DNA of 64,000 nt from Streptomyces sp. NRRL B-1347 (GTDB taxonomy: Bacteria; Actinomycetota; Actinomycetes; Streptomycetales; Streptomycetaceae): positions 1 to 64,000 of the forward strand of contig NZ_JOJM01000013.1 of assembly GCF_000720325.1 (NCBI RefSeq), written 5' to 3'. Positions 18,865 through 27,536 of this stretch are shown one piece after another. The notes beneath the pieces are model-generated. The model was not told where the DNA came from. It did not search any database and saw only the letters and a list, made by a program, of their open reading frames with translations. Position numbers and translations under genes: made by a program. Position 1 is the first letter of the stretch; each line of letters begins with the position of its first letter.

Positions 18865-19534
18865 CGCCGCCGCGGCCCGGTTCCTGCTCCTCGGCGACTC
18901 GCACGCGGGGGTGATCGGCCGCGCGGCCAAGGCGGCCGGGATCCCCTTCAGCGGCGGACCGGTGGGCTCCGGGCGCGACTTCAACGCGGAGTTCTTCGAC
19001 CGGCGCGGCGACGACGTCGTCTTCCGCAAGGCCGACACCGACGCGCTCTACCGGGGCTTCCTGAAGGAGCTCGGCATCGGCGGGCTCGACGAGCTCACCG
19101 TGCCGCTGGTGTGCACGTTCGGCTTCAGCGCGCACTTCGTCGCGACGACGGCGAACTGGGACGTCTACCGCGTCGGCGGCGGCTTCGTGCCGGGCTTCCT
19201 GGAGAGCCGCCTCTTCGACGACCTCGTCCGCGCCACGGTCCGCGACGCCCTCGCGTTCTACGGCCACGCCCGTGACCTGGGGCTCCGCGTGGTCTCCGCG
19301 ATGCCGCCGCAGCGGGTGCCCGGCATGTCCGACCCGGTGGTCTTCATGGCCGCCCAGGACGTCATGCGCCGCGCGCTCCTGGAACTCGGCGTCGAGGTGG
19401 TGGACCTGCGCGCCCGCGTCACGGACGCGGCGGGCGTCCAGCGCCCGGAGTTCAGCGAGGCCACCGACGCGATCCACGGCAGTCTCGGCTTCGGCCGGCT
19501 GATCCTGGCCGAGCTGCTCGCCCTGGGCCTCTGA
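18830..19534 (+). CDS. SGNH-hydrolase-like protein
   Basis: This 234-residue protein starts with FLLLGDSHAGV, matching block I of SGNH/GDSL hydrolases (GDSH, nucleophile Ser). It ends with the DAIHGS stretch expected for the block V Asp-x-x-His pair. The ATG at 18830 lies inside the upstream GSCFA gene (35-bp overlap), so translation is probably coupled. A role in O-acylation or deacylation of the depsipeptide is possible but not shown. I do not recognise a closely characterised homologue. Confidence 0.65.
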   Translation: MTPYSTTTTPTDAAAARFLLLGDSHAGVIGRAAKAAGIPFSGGPVGSGRDFNAEFFDRRGDDVVFRKADTDALYRGFLKELGIGGLDELTVPLVCTFGFSAHFVATTANWDVYRVGGGFVPGFLESRLFDDLVRATVRDALAFYGHARDLGLRVVSAMPPQRVPGMSDPVVFMAAQDVMRRALLELGVEVVDLRARVTDAAGVQRPEFSEATDAIHGSLGFGRLILAELLALGL

Positions 19535-19626
19535 CCGGCCGTACCCCGAGGCCGCAGACCGGCCGCACCGCGCGGGCCGCCACCACCGGCCCCACCCACT
19601 CATCCGATCCGCAGGAGGACACGACC

Positions 19627-20499
19627 ATGGAGCAGTTCGCACTCGACGCCATCGAGGCCATCACCACCCGGCCGCCCGAGGTCTACGACCACATCACGGT
19701 CGACGCGCTGACCCCGGTGATCGGCGCCGAGGTGTCCGGACTCGACCTGTCCAAGGAGCTCACGGACGAGCAGGCCGCGGAGGTCAAGCGGGCCTTCCTC
19801 CGCCACCACGTGCTCGTCTTCCGCGACCAGGTGATCGACGGCGAGCAGCACAAGCGGTTCGCCCGGCACTTCGGCGAGCTGCACCCGGTGGCGCTCGCCC
19901 CCGAGGGCTCCGACCCGCACATCCTGGAGATCAGCGCCGACGCGGAGTCGCGGAACGTCGCGGGGCACGGCTGGCACGCCGACGGCACCGCCGACCTGAA
20001 GCCGTCGCTCGGCTCGATGCTGTACGTCACGCGCACCCCGGAGATCGGCAGCGGCGGCGACACCATGTTCTCCAACATGCACCTCGCCTACGAGATGCTG
20101 TCGCCCGCCATGAAGGCGCTCCTGGACCCGATGACGGCAGTCCACAACGGCCTGCTCGCCTGGGAGGGCGCCACGCCGCCGCCCGAGTACGACGTGCCGG
20201 TGAACGTGCACCCGGTGGTGGCCCGCCACCCCGACACGGGCCGCAAGCTGCTCTTCGTCAACGGCATCTACGTCTCGCACATCGAGCAGCTCTCCAAGGG
20301 CGAGAGCCGGGCGATCATCGACATGCTCGTCAAGCACATCACCAACACCGCGCTGCTGAGCTGCCGCGTCCGCTGGACCCCGAACACGCTGGTGTTCTGG
20401 GACAACCGCTGTGTGCAGCACCACGCGATCTGGGACTACTTCCCGCACTCGCGGTACGCGCAGCGCGTGGCCATCGCGGGCCACCGGCCCACGGCCTGA
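19627..20499 (+). CDS. TauD-family 2-oxoglutarate/Fe(II) dioxygenase
   Basis: This 290-residue cytoplasmic dioxygenase has the iron triad His117-x-Asp119 (GWHADG) and His265 (in WDNRCVQHHA), plus the 2-oxoglutarate-binding arginine in YAQRVAI. The start is fixed by a good AGGAGG 8 bp upstream. It closes the peptide operon and is followed by a strong terminator. A TauD gene is part of the detoxin/rimosamide core as I recall it, where hydroxylation of the proline-derived ring is the expected reaction. That assignment here is by analogy. Confidence 0.92.
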   Translation: MEQFALDAIEAITTRPPEVYDHITVDALTPVIGAEVSGLDLSKELTDEQAAEVKRAFLRHHVLVFRDQVIDGEQHKRFARHFGELHPVALAPEGSDPHILEISADAESRNVAGHGWHADGTADLKPSLGSMLYVTRTPEIGSGGDTMFSNMHLAYEMLSPAMKALLDPMTAVHNGLLAWEGATPPPEYDVPVNVHPVVARHPDTGRKLLFVNGIYVSHIEQLSKGESRAIIDMLVKHITNTALLSCRVRWTPNTLVFWDNRCVQHHAIWDYFPHSRYAQRVAIAGHRPTA

Positions 20500-20515
20500 C
20501 GTACGCCTGACGTAC

Positions 20516-20558
20516 GAGGGAGGGGGTGGAGGCCACGACGGCCTCCACCCCCTCCCTC
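20516..20558. terminator. Bidirectional hairpin terminator
   Basis: A perfect 19-bp stem (20516-20534 with 20540-20558) surrounds a 5-base loop. It lies between the convergent TauD and SpcZ-like genes. There is no U-tract, which is usual for Streptomyces. Just upstream the 10-mer CTGACGTACG occurs twice in tandem. This is the natural boundary between the peptide and aminocyclitol gene sets. Confidence 0.85.
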
Positions 20559-20576
20559 ATGCGCGCGAAGGCGGTC

Positions 20577-21395
20577 TCACGGGGCGACGCGCTCCAAGGC
20601 TGCGGCGAGCCCGTCCGCGAGCCGCGCGCACGCCGCCCGGTACCGCTCGTCGCGTCCGGCCGGCTCCGCGCGCTCGGCGTCGGCGAGCGCGTAGACGTGG
20701 ACGTACGCGAACGGATACGCCTGCGCGAACGCCCGCTCGTCGGCGTCGACGAAGGCCGCGGCCAGCGCGCGCGTGTGCGCCAGGGCGTTGGCGTCGGCGT
20801 AGGAGCGGGCGTTGGCGTCGGTGTTGAGCTTCGCGTACATGGCGGCGAACTCGGCGGCCTTCTCCTCGCCGTAGTCATTGTCCATCGCGTACGCGCGCGC
20901 GTTGACGGAGGCCGTGGCGTAGGCGTCGGCGTACGCGTAGGCGTGGCCGTAGACCTGGGTGAGCGCGGGGCCGAGGGCCTCGGTCCACTCCGCCTCCGTG
21001 GCCCGCTCCCCCGCGAGGGCCCGCTCGTGCAGGCGCCGTACGGCCTCCGGGGCCGCGCCGTCGCCGCCGCGCCGGGCGCTCACCTCGGCCAGGAGCGGCG
21101 CCACGGCGTGCGCGTGCCAGTCGTGCACGACGGCGAACGGCACGCCTGCGTCGAGGCGGCCGAGCGCGGTGTGCACGCGCAGGGCCCAGCGCCGCGCCGT
21201 CTGCTCGTCCTGGCCGTGGAAGAGGGCCGCGGCCAGCTGTGCCAGCCATGACGGCAGCCCCGGCCCGGGCTCGTCAGGGGCCGCCGGGTGCTCCGGCCCG
21301 ACCGGGCCGGCCGCGAGCAGGGCGACGAACCGCTCGAACGCCTCCGTCGCCCCCGCCGTCTCCGTCGGTCCCGGGGCGCCCGGTGTGCGACTCAT
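20577..21395 (-). CDS. SpcZ-like Ala/Tyr-rich periodic protein
   Basis: This 272-residue protein of unknown function has a long central to C-terminal segment with a striking two-residue periodicity of small residues and Tyr (AYAYADAYATAS, ANARSYADANALAH, FAQAYPFAYVHVYALADA). The start is chosen at 21395 because AGGAG lies 8 bp upstream; the longer form adds ten residues without a ribosome-binding site. It has no signal peptide or transmembrane segment. I recall proteins of this type annotated SpcZ in spectinomycin clusters, with no known role. Position beside the kinase and exporter genes suggests membership of the aminocyclitol set. Confidence 0.6.
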   Translation of the reverse strand: MSRTPGAPGPTETAGATEAFERFVALLAAGPVGPEHPAAPDEPGPGLPSWLAQLAAALFHGQDEQTARRWALRVHTALGRLDAGVPFAVVHDWHAHAVAPLLAEVSARRGGDGAAPEAVRRLHERALAGERATEAEWTEALGPALTQVYGHAYAYADAYATASVNARAYAMDNDYGEEKAAEFAAMYAKLNTDANARSYADANALAHTRALAAAFVDADERAFAQAYPFAYVHVYALADAERAEPAGRDERYRAACARLADGLAAALERVAP

Positions 21396-21512
21396 CTGCC
21401 TGTCTCCTGTTCCGTCCGTTCCCACGGCCCGGTCACCGGCCGCCCGTACACCTTCTCATTCTCCGTACTTCGTACGAAGCGGGGCCGGGGTGTGCGGACC
21501 AGGGCCTTGAGG

Positions 21513-22505
21513 TCAGGCGTCCGTCCTTCCCGCCAGGTGGTCCAGCGTGCCCGTGAAGCTCTTCCACGCGGACTCGGTGTCCTCGGAGCGCTGGTGCTCG
21601 CCGCGGAACCACTCCACGAACTCCGCCACGTCGAGCAGGCTCCACCGCAGCCGGTAGAGCGCGAGGGCGTCCGGGTCCGGGGTGCGTCCGGTCAGCTCGG
21701 TGTAGCGGGCGAGGGCCGCCGGATCGGCGGAGATCAGGGAGAGGTCGCGCTCGGGCAGGGCGAGGCCCACCGTGTCCCAGTCCACGAGGAGATAGCCCTC
21801 CTCGCCCTGGATGAGGTTGCCCGGATGCGGCTCGCCGTGGGTGACGACGAGGGGCGCGCCCCGGCCCCGCACCCGCGCGACGAGGGCCTCGAACTCGGCG
21901 AGGCGCGCGCGGAGCGTCGCCTCGTGCTCGCGCAGCAGCTGCCGCGCGGGCTCGGCGAACGGGCCGCCCGGCCAGGGCCCTTCCGACGCGGCGAGGGCCT
22001 CGTGGATGCCGTGCAGACCGGGGGGCTCCGCGGTGGCGGGCGGTGTGGTCTCCGGGGGTGTCCTGCCGTGCAGCTCCGCGAGCAGGGCGAGCACCTGGTC
22101 CCGCTCGGCCTCCGACAGGCGCTGCCCGAACTCCCCCGCGCGGCCCGGGACGTGGGGGAACACCGTGAGTGCGTACCGGGCGTCCAGGGGCAGGACCGCA
22201 CCGCCGTCGGCGGCGGCCACCGGTGCCACGACGAACCGCAGTCCGTCGCGCTCCCGCAGGGTCAGCGCGGTGTCCATGGCCTGCCGGAGCCCCTTGAGCG
22301 CGGCCACCGCGCCCTGCCCGCAGTGCTCCTTGTGCTCCAGGTCGGAGACGGTGGCGAACCAGGGCCGGCCGTCCTCGTCGGTCACCGTCCAGTGGTAGTC
22401 CCCGAATCCGACCGGGGCGTAGGTGACGCGCGACGGAGACACGCCGAATCCCCTCAAAGCTTCCCATAGGCGTGTTTCATCGAACTTTTCAGGAAGATTC
22501 TGCAT
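21513..22505 (-). CDS. Aminoglycoside phosphotransferase-like kinase, APH(9)-like
   Basis: This 330-residue APH-fold kinase has a catalytic loop reading THGEPHPGN and the metal site LVDWDTVG. The usual catalytic aspartate of HGDxxxxN is Glu225 here, a variant I believe also occurs in other actinobacterial members. The length and N-terminal pattern suit the spectinomycin kinases APH(9)/SpcN (about 330 residues). The likely role is ATP-dependent phosphorylation of the cluster's own aminocyclitol for self-protection. It sits 9 bp after the exporter gene in a common operon. Confidence in the fold is high; drug specificity is inferred. Confidence 0.8.
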   Translation of the reverse strand: MQNLPEKFDETRLWEALRGFGVSPSRVTYAPVGFGDYHWTVTDEDGRPWFATVSDLEHKEHCGQGAVAALKGLRQAMDTALTLRERDGLRFVVAPVAAADGGAVLPLDARYALTVFPHVPGRAGEFGQRLSEAERDQVLALLAELHGRTPPETTPPATAEPPGLHGIHEALAASEGPWPGGPFAEPARQLLREHEATLRARLAEFEALVARVRGRGAPLVVTHGEPHPGNLIQGEEGYLLVDWDTVGLALPERDLSLISADPAALARYTELTGRTPDPDALALYRLRWSLLDVAEFVEWFRGEHQRSEDTESAWKSFTGTLDHLAGRTDA

Positions 22506-22514
22506 AGCTCCACG

Positions 22515-23813
22515 CTAGCAACTGGAGGGCGTAGTGGGGAAGTTGACGTCGAAGTCCCGCGTCCGGCGCAGTGGGGAGCAGAGCAGCAGCGGTGCGACGG
22601 CGAGCAGCGCCACGGCGAGCGTCCACAGCGCCGCCCGGACGCCGAGGTGCGCGGCGAGGGCGCCGCCCGCGAGGGCTCCCAGGGGCGCGGCGCCCCACAC
22701 CGCGAAGCGGAAGATCGCCGACACCCGGCTGAGCATGCCCGCCGGGCACACCCGCTGCCGGTAGGTGACCTGGAGGATGTTGAAGACGGTGACGCCGACG
22801 CTGATGGCGATGTGGGCGAAGGCGAAGAGCAGCACCCGCCAGTCGTCCTGGGTCAGCGGCGCGAGCAGCAGGAACGGGGCGGCGACGGGCACCGCGAGCA
22901 GCGCGGTGCGGGCGTCGCCGAAGCGGCGGGCCAGGCGCGGCGTCAGCCAGGCCCCGGCGAGCGCGCCCACCGCGCCCGACGCGAGGAGCACGCCGACGAG
23001 CCCGGCCGGGACGCCGACGACCTTGCTCAGGAACACCACGTCGAGCGCGAAGGCGGCGGAGAAGACGAGGTTGTTGAGGCCGGCGGAGACCGCGAACATG
23101 CGCAGGACCGGCTGGTGGCGCACGAAGCGCAGCCCTTCCCAGGTCTGCCGGGCCAGGCCGTGCGCGAGCGCGGGCGGCTCGGGCTCGGGCACCTTGATCC
23201 GCCACAGCAGCACCGCCGAGACGGCCGAGCCCACGGCGTTCGCCGCGAGCGCCCAGTACGCGCCGAGCCACTGCACGGAGAGCCCGCCGAGCCCCGGTCC
23301 GCCCAACTCGGCTCCTGATCTGACGAGTTGGAGGGTGCTGTTGCCCTGGACGAGCTGCTCGTGGCGCAGCAGGTGCGGCAGATAGCTGTGGTCGGCGATG
23401 TCGCCGAACAGCTGCGCGCAGCCGAGCAGCAGCGCCACCGCGTAGACCAGCGGCAGGGAGAGCCCGTCGGCCGCCCAGGCGAGCGGCAGCGACGCGAGGG
23501 CCGCACAGCGGACCACGTCGGCGCCGATCATGACGCGGCGCGGGCGCATCCGCTCGACCAGGGCGCCCGCGGGAAGGCCGAGCACCAAGTAGGCGGAGAA
23601 GTAGGCGCTTTCGATCAGGGCGGTCTGCCAGGCCGAGGCGTCAAGGGCGAGGACCGCGGTCAGCGGCAGCACGACGAGGGTCGCCGCCGCCCCGGTCTCG
23701 TTGAGCAGGTGGGAGCCGACGAGCAGCCGGAAGCCGCGCCGCACGACCCGCTCGGCACCCGGGTCCGGCGCCGTCGGGGCAGCGGCGGCCGGGGTCTCCA
23801 CCGGGTCAGGCAT
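22515..23813 (-). CDS. MFS exporter
   Basis: This 432-residue membrane protein has about 12 hydrophobic segments and the MFS loop 2-3 pattern (GALVERMRPRRVMI). It resembles the EntS-like drug and siderophore exporter branch (LVGSHLLNETGAAAT, FGDIADHSYLPHLL). The start overlaps the upstream phosphatase stop by 8 bp and the kinase follows, so phosphatase, exporter and kinase form one operon. This fits a product exporter for the aminocyclitol. Confidence 0.85.
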   Translation of the reverse strand: MPDPVETPAAAAPTAPDPGAERVVRRGFRLLVGSHLLNETGAAATLVVLPLTAVLALDASAWQTALIESAYFSAYLVLGLPAGALVERMRPRRVMIGADVVRCAALASLPLAWAADGLSLPLVYAVALLLGCAQLFGDIADHSYLPHLLRHEQLVQGNSTLQLVRSGAELGGPGLGGLSVQWLGAYWALAANAVGSAVSAVLLWRIKVPEPEPPALAHGLARQTWEGLRFVRHQPVLRMFAVSAGLNNLVFSAAFALDVVFLSKVVGVPAGLVGVLLASGAVGALAGAWLTPRLARRFGDARTALLAVPVAAPFLLLAPLTQDDWRVLLFAFAHIAISVGVTVFNILQVTYRQRVCPAGMLSRVSAIFRFAVWGAAPLGALAGGALAAHLGVRAALWTLAVALLAVAPLLLCSPLRRTRDFDVNFPTTPSSC

Positions 23814-24603
23814 GACCTACCAGGGCGCGCAGTTCGGCGGCCACCTTCGGGGCACAGGCGATCGTCAGCGCGTCGCCGGGCGGCCGTCCGGCCGCGCCGC
23901 CGCCGACCCAGGCCCCGGCCTCCTCGGCGATCAGCGCCCCGGCCGCGCGGTCCCACAGACGCGTGCCGGTTTCGTAGTAGGCGTCGAGGCGGCCGGCCGC
24001 CACCCAGCACAGGTCGAGGGCGGCGGAGCCGCTGCTGCGGATGTCCCGGACGTGGGACACCACGCGGGCGGCGAGGGCCGCCTGGCGGGCGCGGGCCGCC
24101 GGATCGCTGCTGAATCCCGTGGAGACCAGGGCCTGTTCGAGCCGCTCGGCGCCGGACGCGGTCAGCGGTCGGCCGTCGCGGGCGGCTCCCCGGCCGCGGA
24201 TCGCGGTGAACGTCTCCCGGCGGGACGGGTCGTGCACGACCCCCACCTCGGTGCGGCCGTCGCGCTCGGCGGCGACGGACACGACGAACGCCGGATATCC
24301 GCTGACGAAGTTCGCGGTGCCGTCCAGGGGGTCGATCACCCAGCGCACGCCGGAGCCGCCCGGGCGCTCGCCGCCCTCCTCCCCCAGGATGCCGTCGTCG
24401 GGCCGGGCCGCGGTGAGGACCTCGACGACGAGCGCCTCGCTCCTGCGGTCGAAGGCGGTCACCAGGTCCGTGACCGACGATTTGGTGCGGACCTCGGGCA
24501 GTCCCGCCGCGGCCCCTTCGAGCAGCAACTCACCGGCCCGGCGGGCGGCCGTGACGGCGAGCCGGAGTAACGCGGCACCGCCCTCGGCATGTGCCACAGA
24601 CAT
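23806..24603 (-). CDS. Inositol monophosphatase family phosphatase
   Basis: This 265-residue enzyme has the lithium-sensitive phosphatase metal ligands: LGEEGG (Glu75/Glu76), DPLDGTANF (Asp91, Asp94) and a C-terminal WDRAAG. It should dephosphorylate myo-inositol 1-phosphate, supplying the myo-inositol that enters aminocyclitol synthesis, as SpcB is thought to do in spectinomycin producers. Codon 12 is TTA (24568-24570 on the + strand), so translation should depend on the bldA tRNA. It is the first gene of the operon with the exporter and kinase. Confidence 0.9.
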   Translation of the reverse strand: MSVAHAEGGAALLRLAVTAARRAGELLLEGAAAGLPEVRTKSSVTDLVTAFDRRSEALVVEVLTAARPDDGILGEEGGERPGGSGVRWVIDPLDGTANFVSGYPAFVVSVAAERDGRTEVGVVHDPSRRETFTAIRGRGAARDGRPLTASGAERLEQALVSTGFSSDPAARARQAALAARVVSHVRDIRSSGSAALDLCWVAAGRLDAYYETGTRLWDRAAGALIAEEAGAWVGGGAAGRPPGDALTIACAPKVAAELRALVGHA

Positions 24604-24978
24604 GGGCAACCCCCTTGTGGTGTACACGCGATTATGTAAAGGTACCACCAAGTCGTTCCAAGGGTGTGAGCTGTGCCGGGTTTTCTCGGCACGCGGGAAC
24701 TCGCCTGCCGTGTACGTGCCTTGGGGCCGTTCCGAGCACGGGGGATTTGAGTCAGGTTCAGCAAGCCGAACGATGTCCGGGCACAGAGGAGACCTTTGTG
24801 GAATTCCGCCCAGCTGTATCGGTGACGTAGACCCGTCGGCGTCATCGACTGTTTTCCGTCGTGCGCGCAGCGCCGATGAGTTCACCCCTTTCCGGGAAGG
24901 CAGGACCGGGCTCCTTGCGCTGCCCTGCTCTCCCTGTTCCGGTCCGCCGCTCCGCTCCTTCCGAGAGAAGTTGGTGCC
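24604..24978. promoter_or_regulatory. 375-bp divergent control region
   Basis: No gene is seen in this gap between the divergent phosphatase operon and the first dehydrogenase gene. It is noticeably richer in A+T. Next to the phosphatase start is an imperfect dyad (24618-24650) with GTGTACAC, GGTACC and flanking TGGTG/CACCA arms. A second dyad is GTGCCG (24673-24678) with CGGCAC (24687-24692) around a T-rich 8-base loop. These are candidate operators or hairpins; no regulator gene lies nearby. Confidence 0.45.
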
Positions 24979-26103
24979 GTGCAGAAAGAACGTGTCCGCG
25001 TGGGCGTCATCGGTTGCGGAACCGTCGCCCAGATCATGCATCTGCCCTATCTGCAGAGCCTCTCCGACCAGTTCGAGATCACCGCGCTCAGCGACCTCTC
25101 CCCCGGCCTCCTCGACGCCGTCGGCGATCGGTACGGGGTGCCGCCGGGGCGCCGCTTCACGGACTACCGCGCGCTGCTCGACACCGAGGTGGACGCCGTC
25201 CTCGTGCTGAGCGGCGGCAGTCACGCCCCGCAGGTCCTCGCCGCCGCCGAGGCGGGCAAGCACGTCCTGGTGGAGAAGCCGCTGTGCTTCACGCTCCGCG
25301 AGGCCGACGAGATCGAAGCGGCCGTCTCCCGGGCCGGAGTACGCCTCATGGTGGCCTACATGAAGCGCTTCGACCCCGGCTTCCTCCATGGGAAACAGCT
25401 GGTCAGCGCCATCGATGAGCCCCGATACGCGCAGATCAACACGCTGCACCCCAGCGAGGAGCAGTACATCGCCATGCACGGCGTGCGCCGCTTCGACGAC
25501 GTGCCGGACCAGGTCGCGCGGGAGCTGCGCCGGGCCCAGGAGGAGCTGCTCGACGAGGCGGTCGGCGCGGTCCCTGACGCCCTGCGCTTCGTCTACCACG
25601 ACGTGTTCCTGGGCAGCATGGTGCACGACGTCAACGCGCTGCGGGCCCTGCTGGGAGAGCCGGACGGCGTGCTGTTCACGGAGATCTGGCCGCGGGACTC
25701 CCGCTTCCCGTCCGTGACGACGGTCCTGTCGCATCCGGGCGGCCTGCGGACCGCCTACACCTGGACCTATCTCGACGACGTCCGCGACTACTTCGAAGAG
25801 ATCGCGGTGCTTTCCGCCACCCAGCGGGTACGCATTCAGTTCCCCTCGCCTTTCCTCAAACACTGGCCCACCCCGGTCGTCGCCCAGCACATGGAGGACG
25901 GCGCCCTGGTGGAACGGCGGATCCAGGTCTCGTACGACGAGGCGTTCCACGAGGAACTGAAGGCTTTCCATTCCTGCGTCGTGGACGGTACACCGCCGCT
26001 CACCGACGTACGGGACGCGAGGGAGGACATCGCCGTGCTCCAGCGCGCCTTCGCGAGGAGCGCACCCGAAGGGCTCGGCGGAGAAGCGGGCAAAAGCCGC
26101 TGA
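24979..26103 (+). CDS. Gfo/Idh/MocA oxidoreductase, inositol-dehydrogenase-like
   Basis: This 374-residue NAD(P)-dependent dehydrogenase has an N-terminal Rossmann site (GVIGCGTVAQIM, about 9-20), the EKP signature (LVEKPLC, near 96) and a C-terminal alpha/beta sugar-binding domain. The likely reaction is oxidation of myo-inositol to an inosose, the entry step of diaminocyclitol formation. The GTG start follows a GAGAGAAG ribosome-binding site. It begins the main + strand biosynthetic operon. Confidence 0.85.
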   Translation: MQKERVRVGVIGCGTVAQIMHLPYLQSLSDQFEITALSDLSPGLLDAVGDRYGVPPGRRFTDYRALLDTEVDAVLVLSGGSHAPQVLAAAEAGKHVLVEKPLCFTLREADEIEAAVSRAGVRLMVAYMKRFDPGFLHGKQLVSAIDEPRYAQINTLHPSEEQYIAMHGVRRFDDVPDQVARELRRAQEELLDEAVGAVPDALRFVYHDVFLGSMVHDVNALRALLGEPDGVLFTEIWPRDSRFPSVTTVLSHPGGLRTAYTWTYLDDVRDYFEEIAVLSATQRVRIQFPSPFLKHWPTPVVAQHMEDGALVERRIQVSYDEAFHEELKAFHSCVVDGTPPLTDVRDAREDIAVLQRAFARSAPEGLGGEAGKSR

Positions 26104-26104
26104 G

Positions 26105-26169
26105 GCATTGCCTTCTCCCGCCACACAGAACTTCAAAGGAACGTAAAGAAGGAACACGAGAGGCAATGC
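26105..26169 (+). repeat. Intergenic 9-bp inverted repeat
   Basis: GCATTGCCT (26105-26113) is repeated as its exact complement AGGCAATGC (26161-26169) with 47 bases between. The first arm touches the stop codon of the dehydrogenase gene and the second lies 38 bp before the aminotransferase start. It could form a long-loop mRNA structure between the two genes or be a paired protein site. Confidence 0.5.
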
Positions 26170-26207
26170 GAAGCTGACGCAATCGCGGCAGAAAGGCCTA
26201 AGGAAGC

Positions 26208-27536
26208 ATGAGCACCACCGCCATGCCCGCGTCGACCCACCACACCATCGAGCTCGAGCGCAGCCACCGCCTGCCGGGCGGGCAGTCCATGACGGACCTG
26301 TCCGGTCTCGTCGTGGACCGCGCGCGCAACGCCGAGGTGTGGGACAAGGACGGCAAGCGGTACATCGACTTCTTCACCGGCGTGGGCGTGTGCAACATCG
26401 GGCACGCCCACCCCAGGTTCCTGGCCGAGGTCGGGGAGCAGCTCAGTGCGTGCGCCGTCGGCACGTTCTACACCGACGCGCGCTCGCGCTACTACGAGCT
26501 CCTCGCCGCCCAACTCCCCGAGCGCCTGGGCAAGATACACATGTTCTCGACCGGCAGCGAGGCGGTCGAGGCCGCCGTGAAGCTCGCCCGGGCCGCCACC
26601 GGCAAGCACGAGGTCGTCAGCTTCTGGGGCGGCTTCCACGGCAAGACCCAGGGCGCCCTGAGCCTGCACGGCGGGCCCCGCAAGCACCGCTCCGGGCCGT
26701 TCCCGCCGGGCTCCCACCAGGTGCCGTACGCCTACTGCTACCGCTGCCCGCTCCAGCTGGAGCACAGCAGCTGCGGCCAGGCTTGCGTGGACCTCGCCGA
26801 GCAGTCCATCGAGAACGGCTCGGTCGGGGACATCGCCGCGATCATCGTGGAGCCGGTGCAGGGCACGAACGGCAACATCATCCCGCCCGCCGGATATCTG
26901 CGGGCCGTGCGCCGCCTCGCGGACCGGCACGGAGCGCTGCTGATCCTGGACGAGGTCATCACCGGCTTCGGCAGGACCGGCTCCCTGTTCGCCTTCGAGC
27001 AGGATCCCGAGGTCCGCCCGGACGTCGTCGTGCTCGGCAAGGCGATGGCGTCGGGCGTCCCGGCGAGCGCGATCGTCAGCCGGGCGGAGCTGGTCGAGGG
27101 CACCTCCTTCGGCCAGCCGAGCGCGGCCGCCTCCACCTTCGGCGGCAACCCGCTGGCCAGCGCCGCCGCCCTGGCCACCCTGCGGATCCTGCTCGACGAG
27201 CGGCTGCCGGAACGGGCCGGAGTGCTCGGCGGGACGGTGGCGCGCCGACTGGCCTCCTGGAAGGAGGAGTTCCCGTTCGTGGGCAACGCCGCGAACGTGG
27301 GCCTCATGATCGGCGTGGAGCTCGTCGAGCCCGGCACCCGGCGGCCGCTGCCCAAGGACGTCACCCGCCGGATCTTCCAGGACCTCCTCGCCGAGGGCGT
27401 CCTGGCCATGGCGTACGACAGCAGGATCCGGATCTACCCCCCACTGAGCATCCCTGCGGACCACCTCGACGAGGGGCTCGCGGCCTTCGAGTCGGTCTTC
27501 CGGTCGATGCGGTCGCTCCGGTCGGCCCAGCCGTAG
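26208..27536 (+). CDS. Class III PLP aminotransferase (StsA/GabT-like)
   Basis: This 442-residue fold-type I aminotransferase has the class III signature LLILDEVITGFGRTG and the PLP lysine Lys278 (VLGKAMASG). It also has a Cys-rich insert (CYRCPLQLEHSSCGQAC) typical of GabT-like enzymes. In streptomycin biosynthesis the class III enzyme StsA installs the second amine on the cyclitol. A matching role here fits, because the DegT enzyme downstream would install the first. AAGGA precedes the ATG. Confidence 0.88.
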   Translation: MSTTAMPASTHHTIELERSHRLPGGQSMTDLSGLVVDRARNAEVWDKDGKRYIDFFTGVGVCNIGHAHPRFLAEVGEQLSACAVGTFYTDARSRYYELLAAQLPERLGKIHMFSTGSEAVEAAVKLARAATGKHEVVSFWGGFHGKTQGALSLHGGPRKHRSGPFPPGSHQVPYAYCYRCPLQLEHSSCGQACVDLAEQSIENGSVGDIAAIIVEPVQGTNGNIIPPAGYLRAVRRLADRHGALLILDEVITGFGRTGSLFAFEQDPEVRPDVVVLGKAMASGVPASAIVSRAELVEGTSFGQPSAAASTFGGNPLASAAALATLRILLDERLPERAGVLGGTVARRLASWKEEFPFVGNAANVGLMIGVELVEPGTRRPLPKDVTRRIFQDLLAEGVLAMAYDSRIRIYPPLSIPADHLDEGLAAFESVFRSMRSLRSAQP

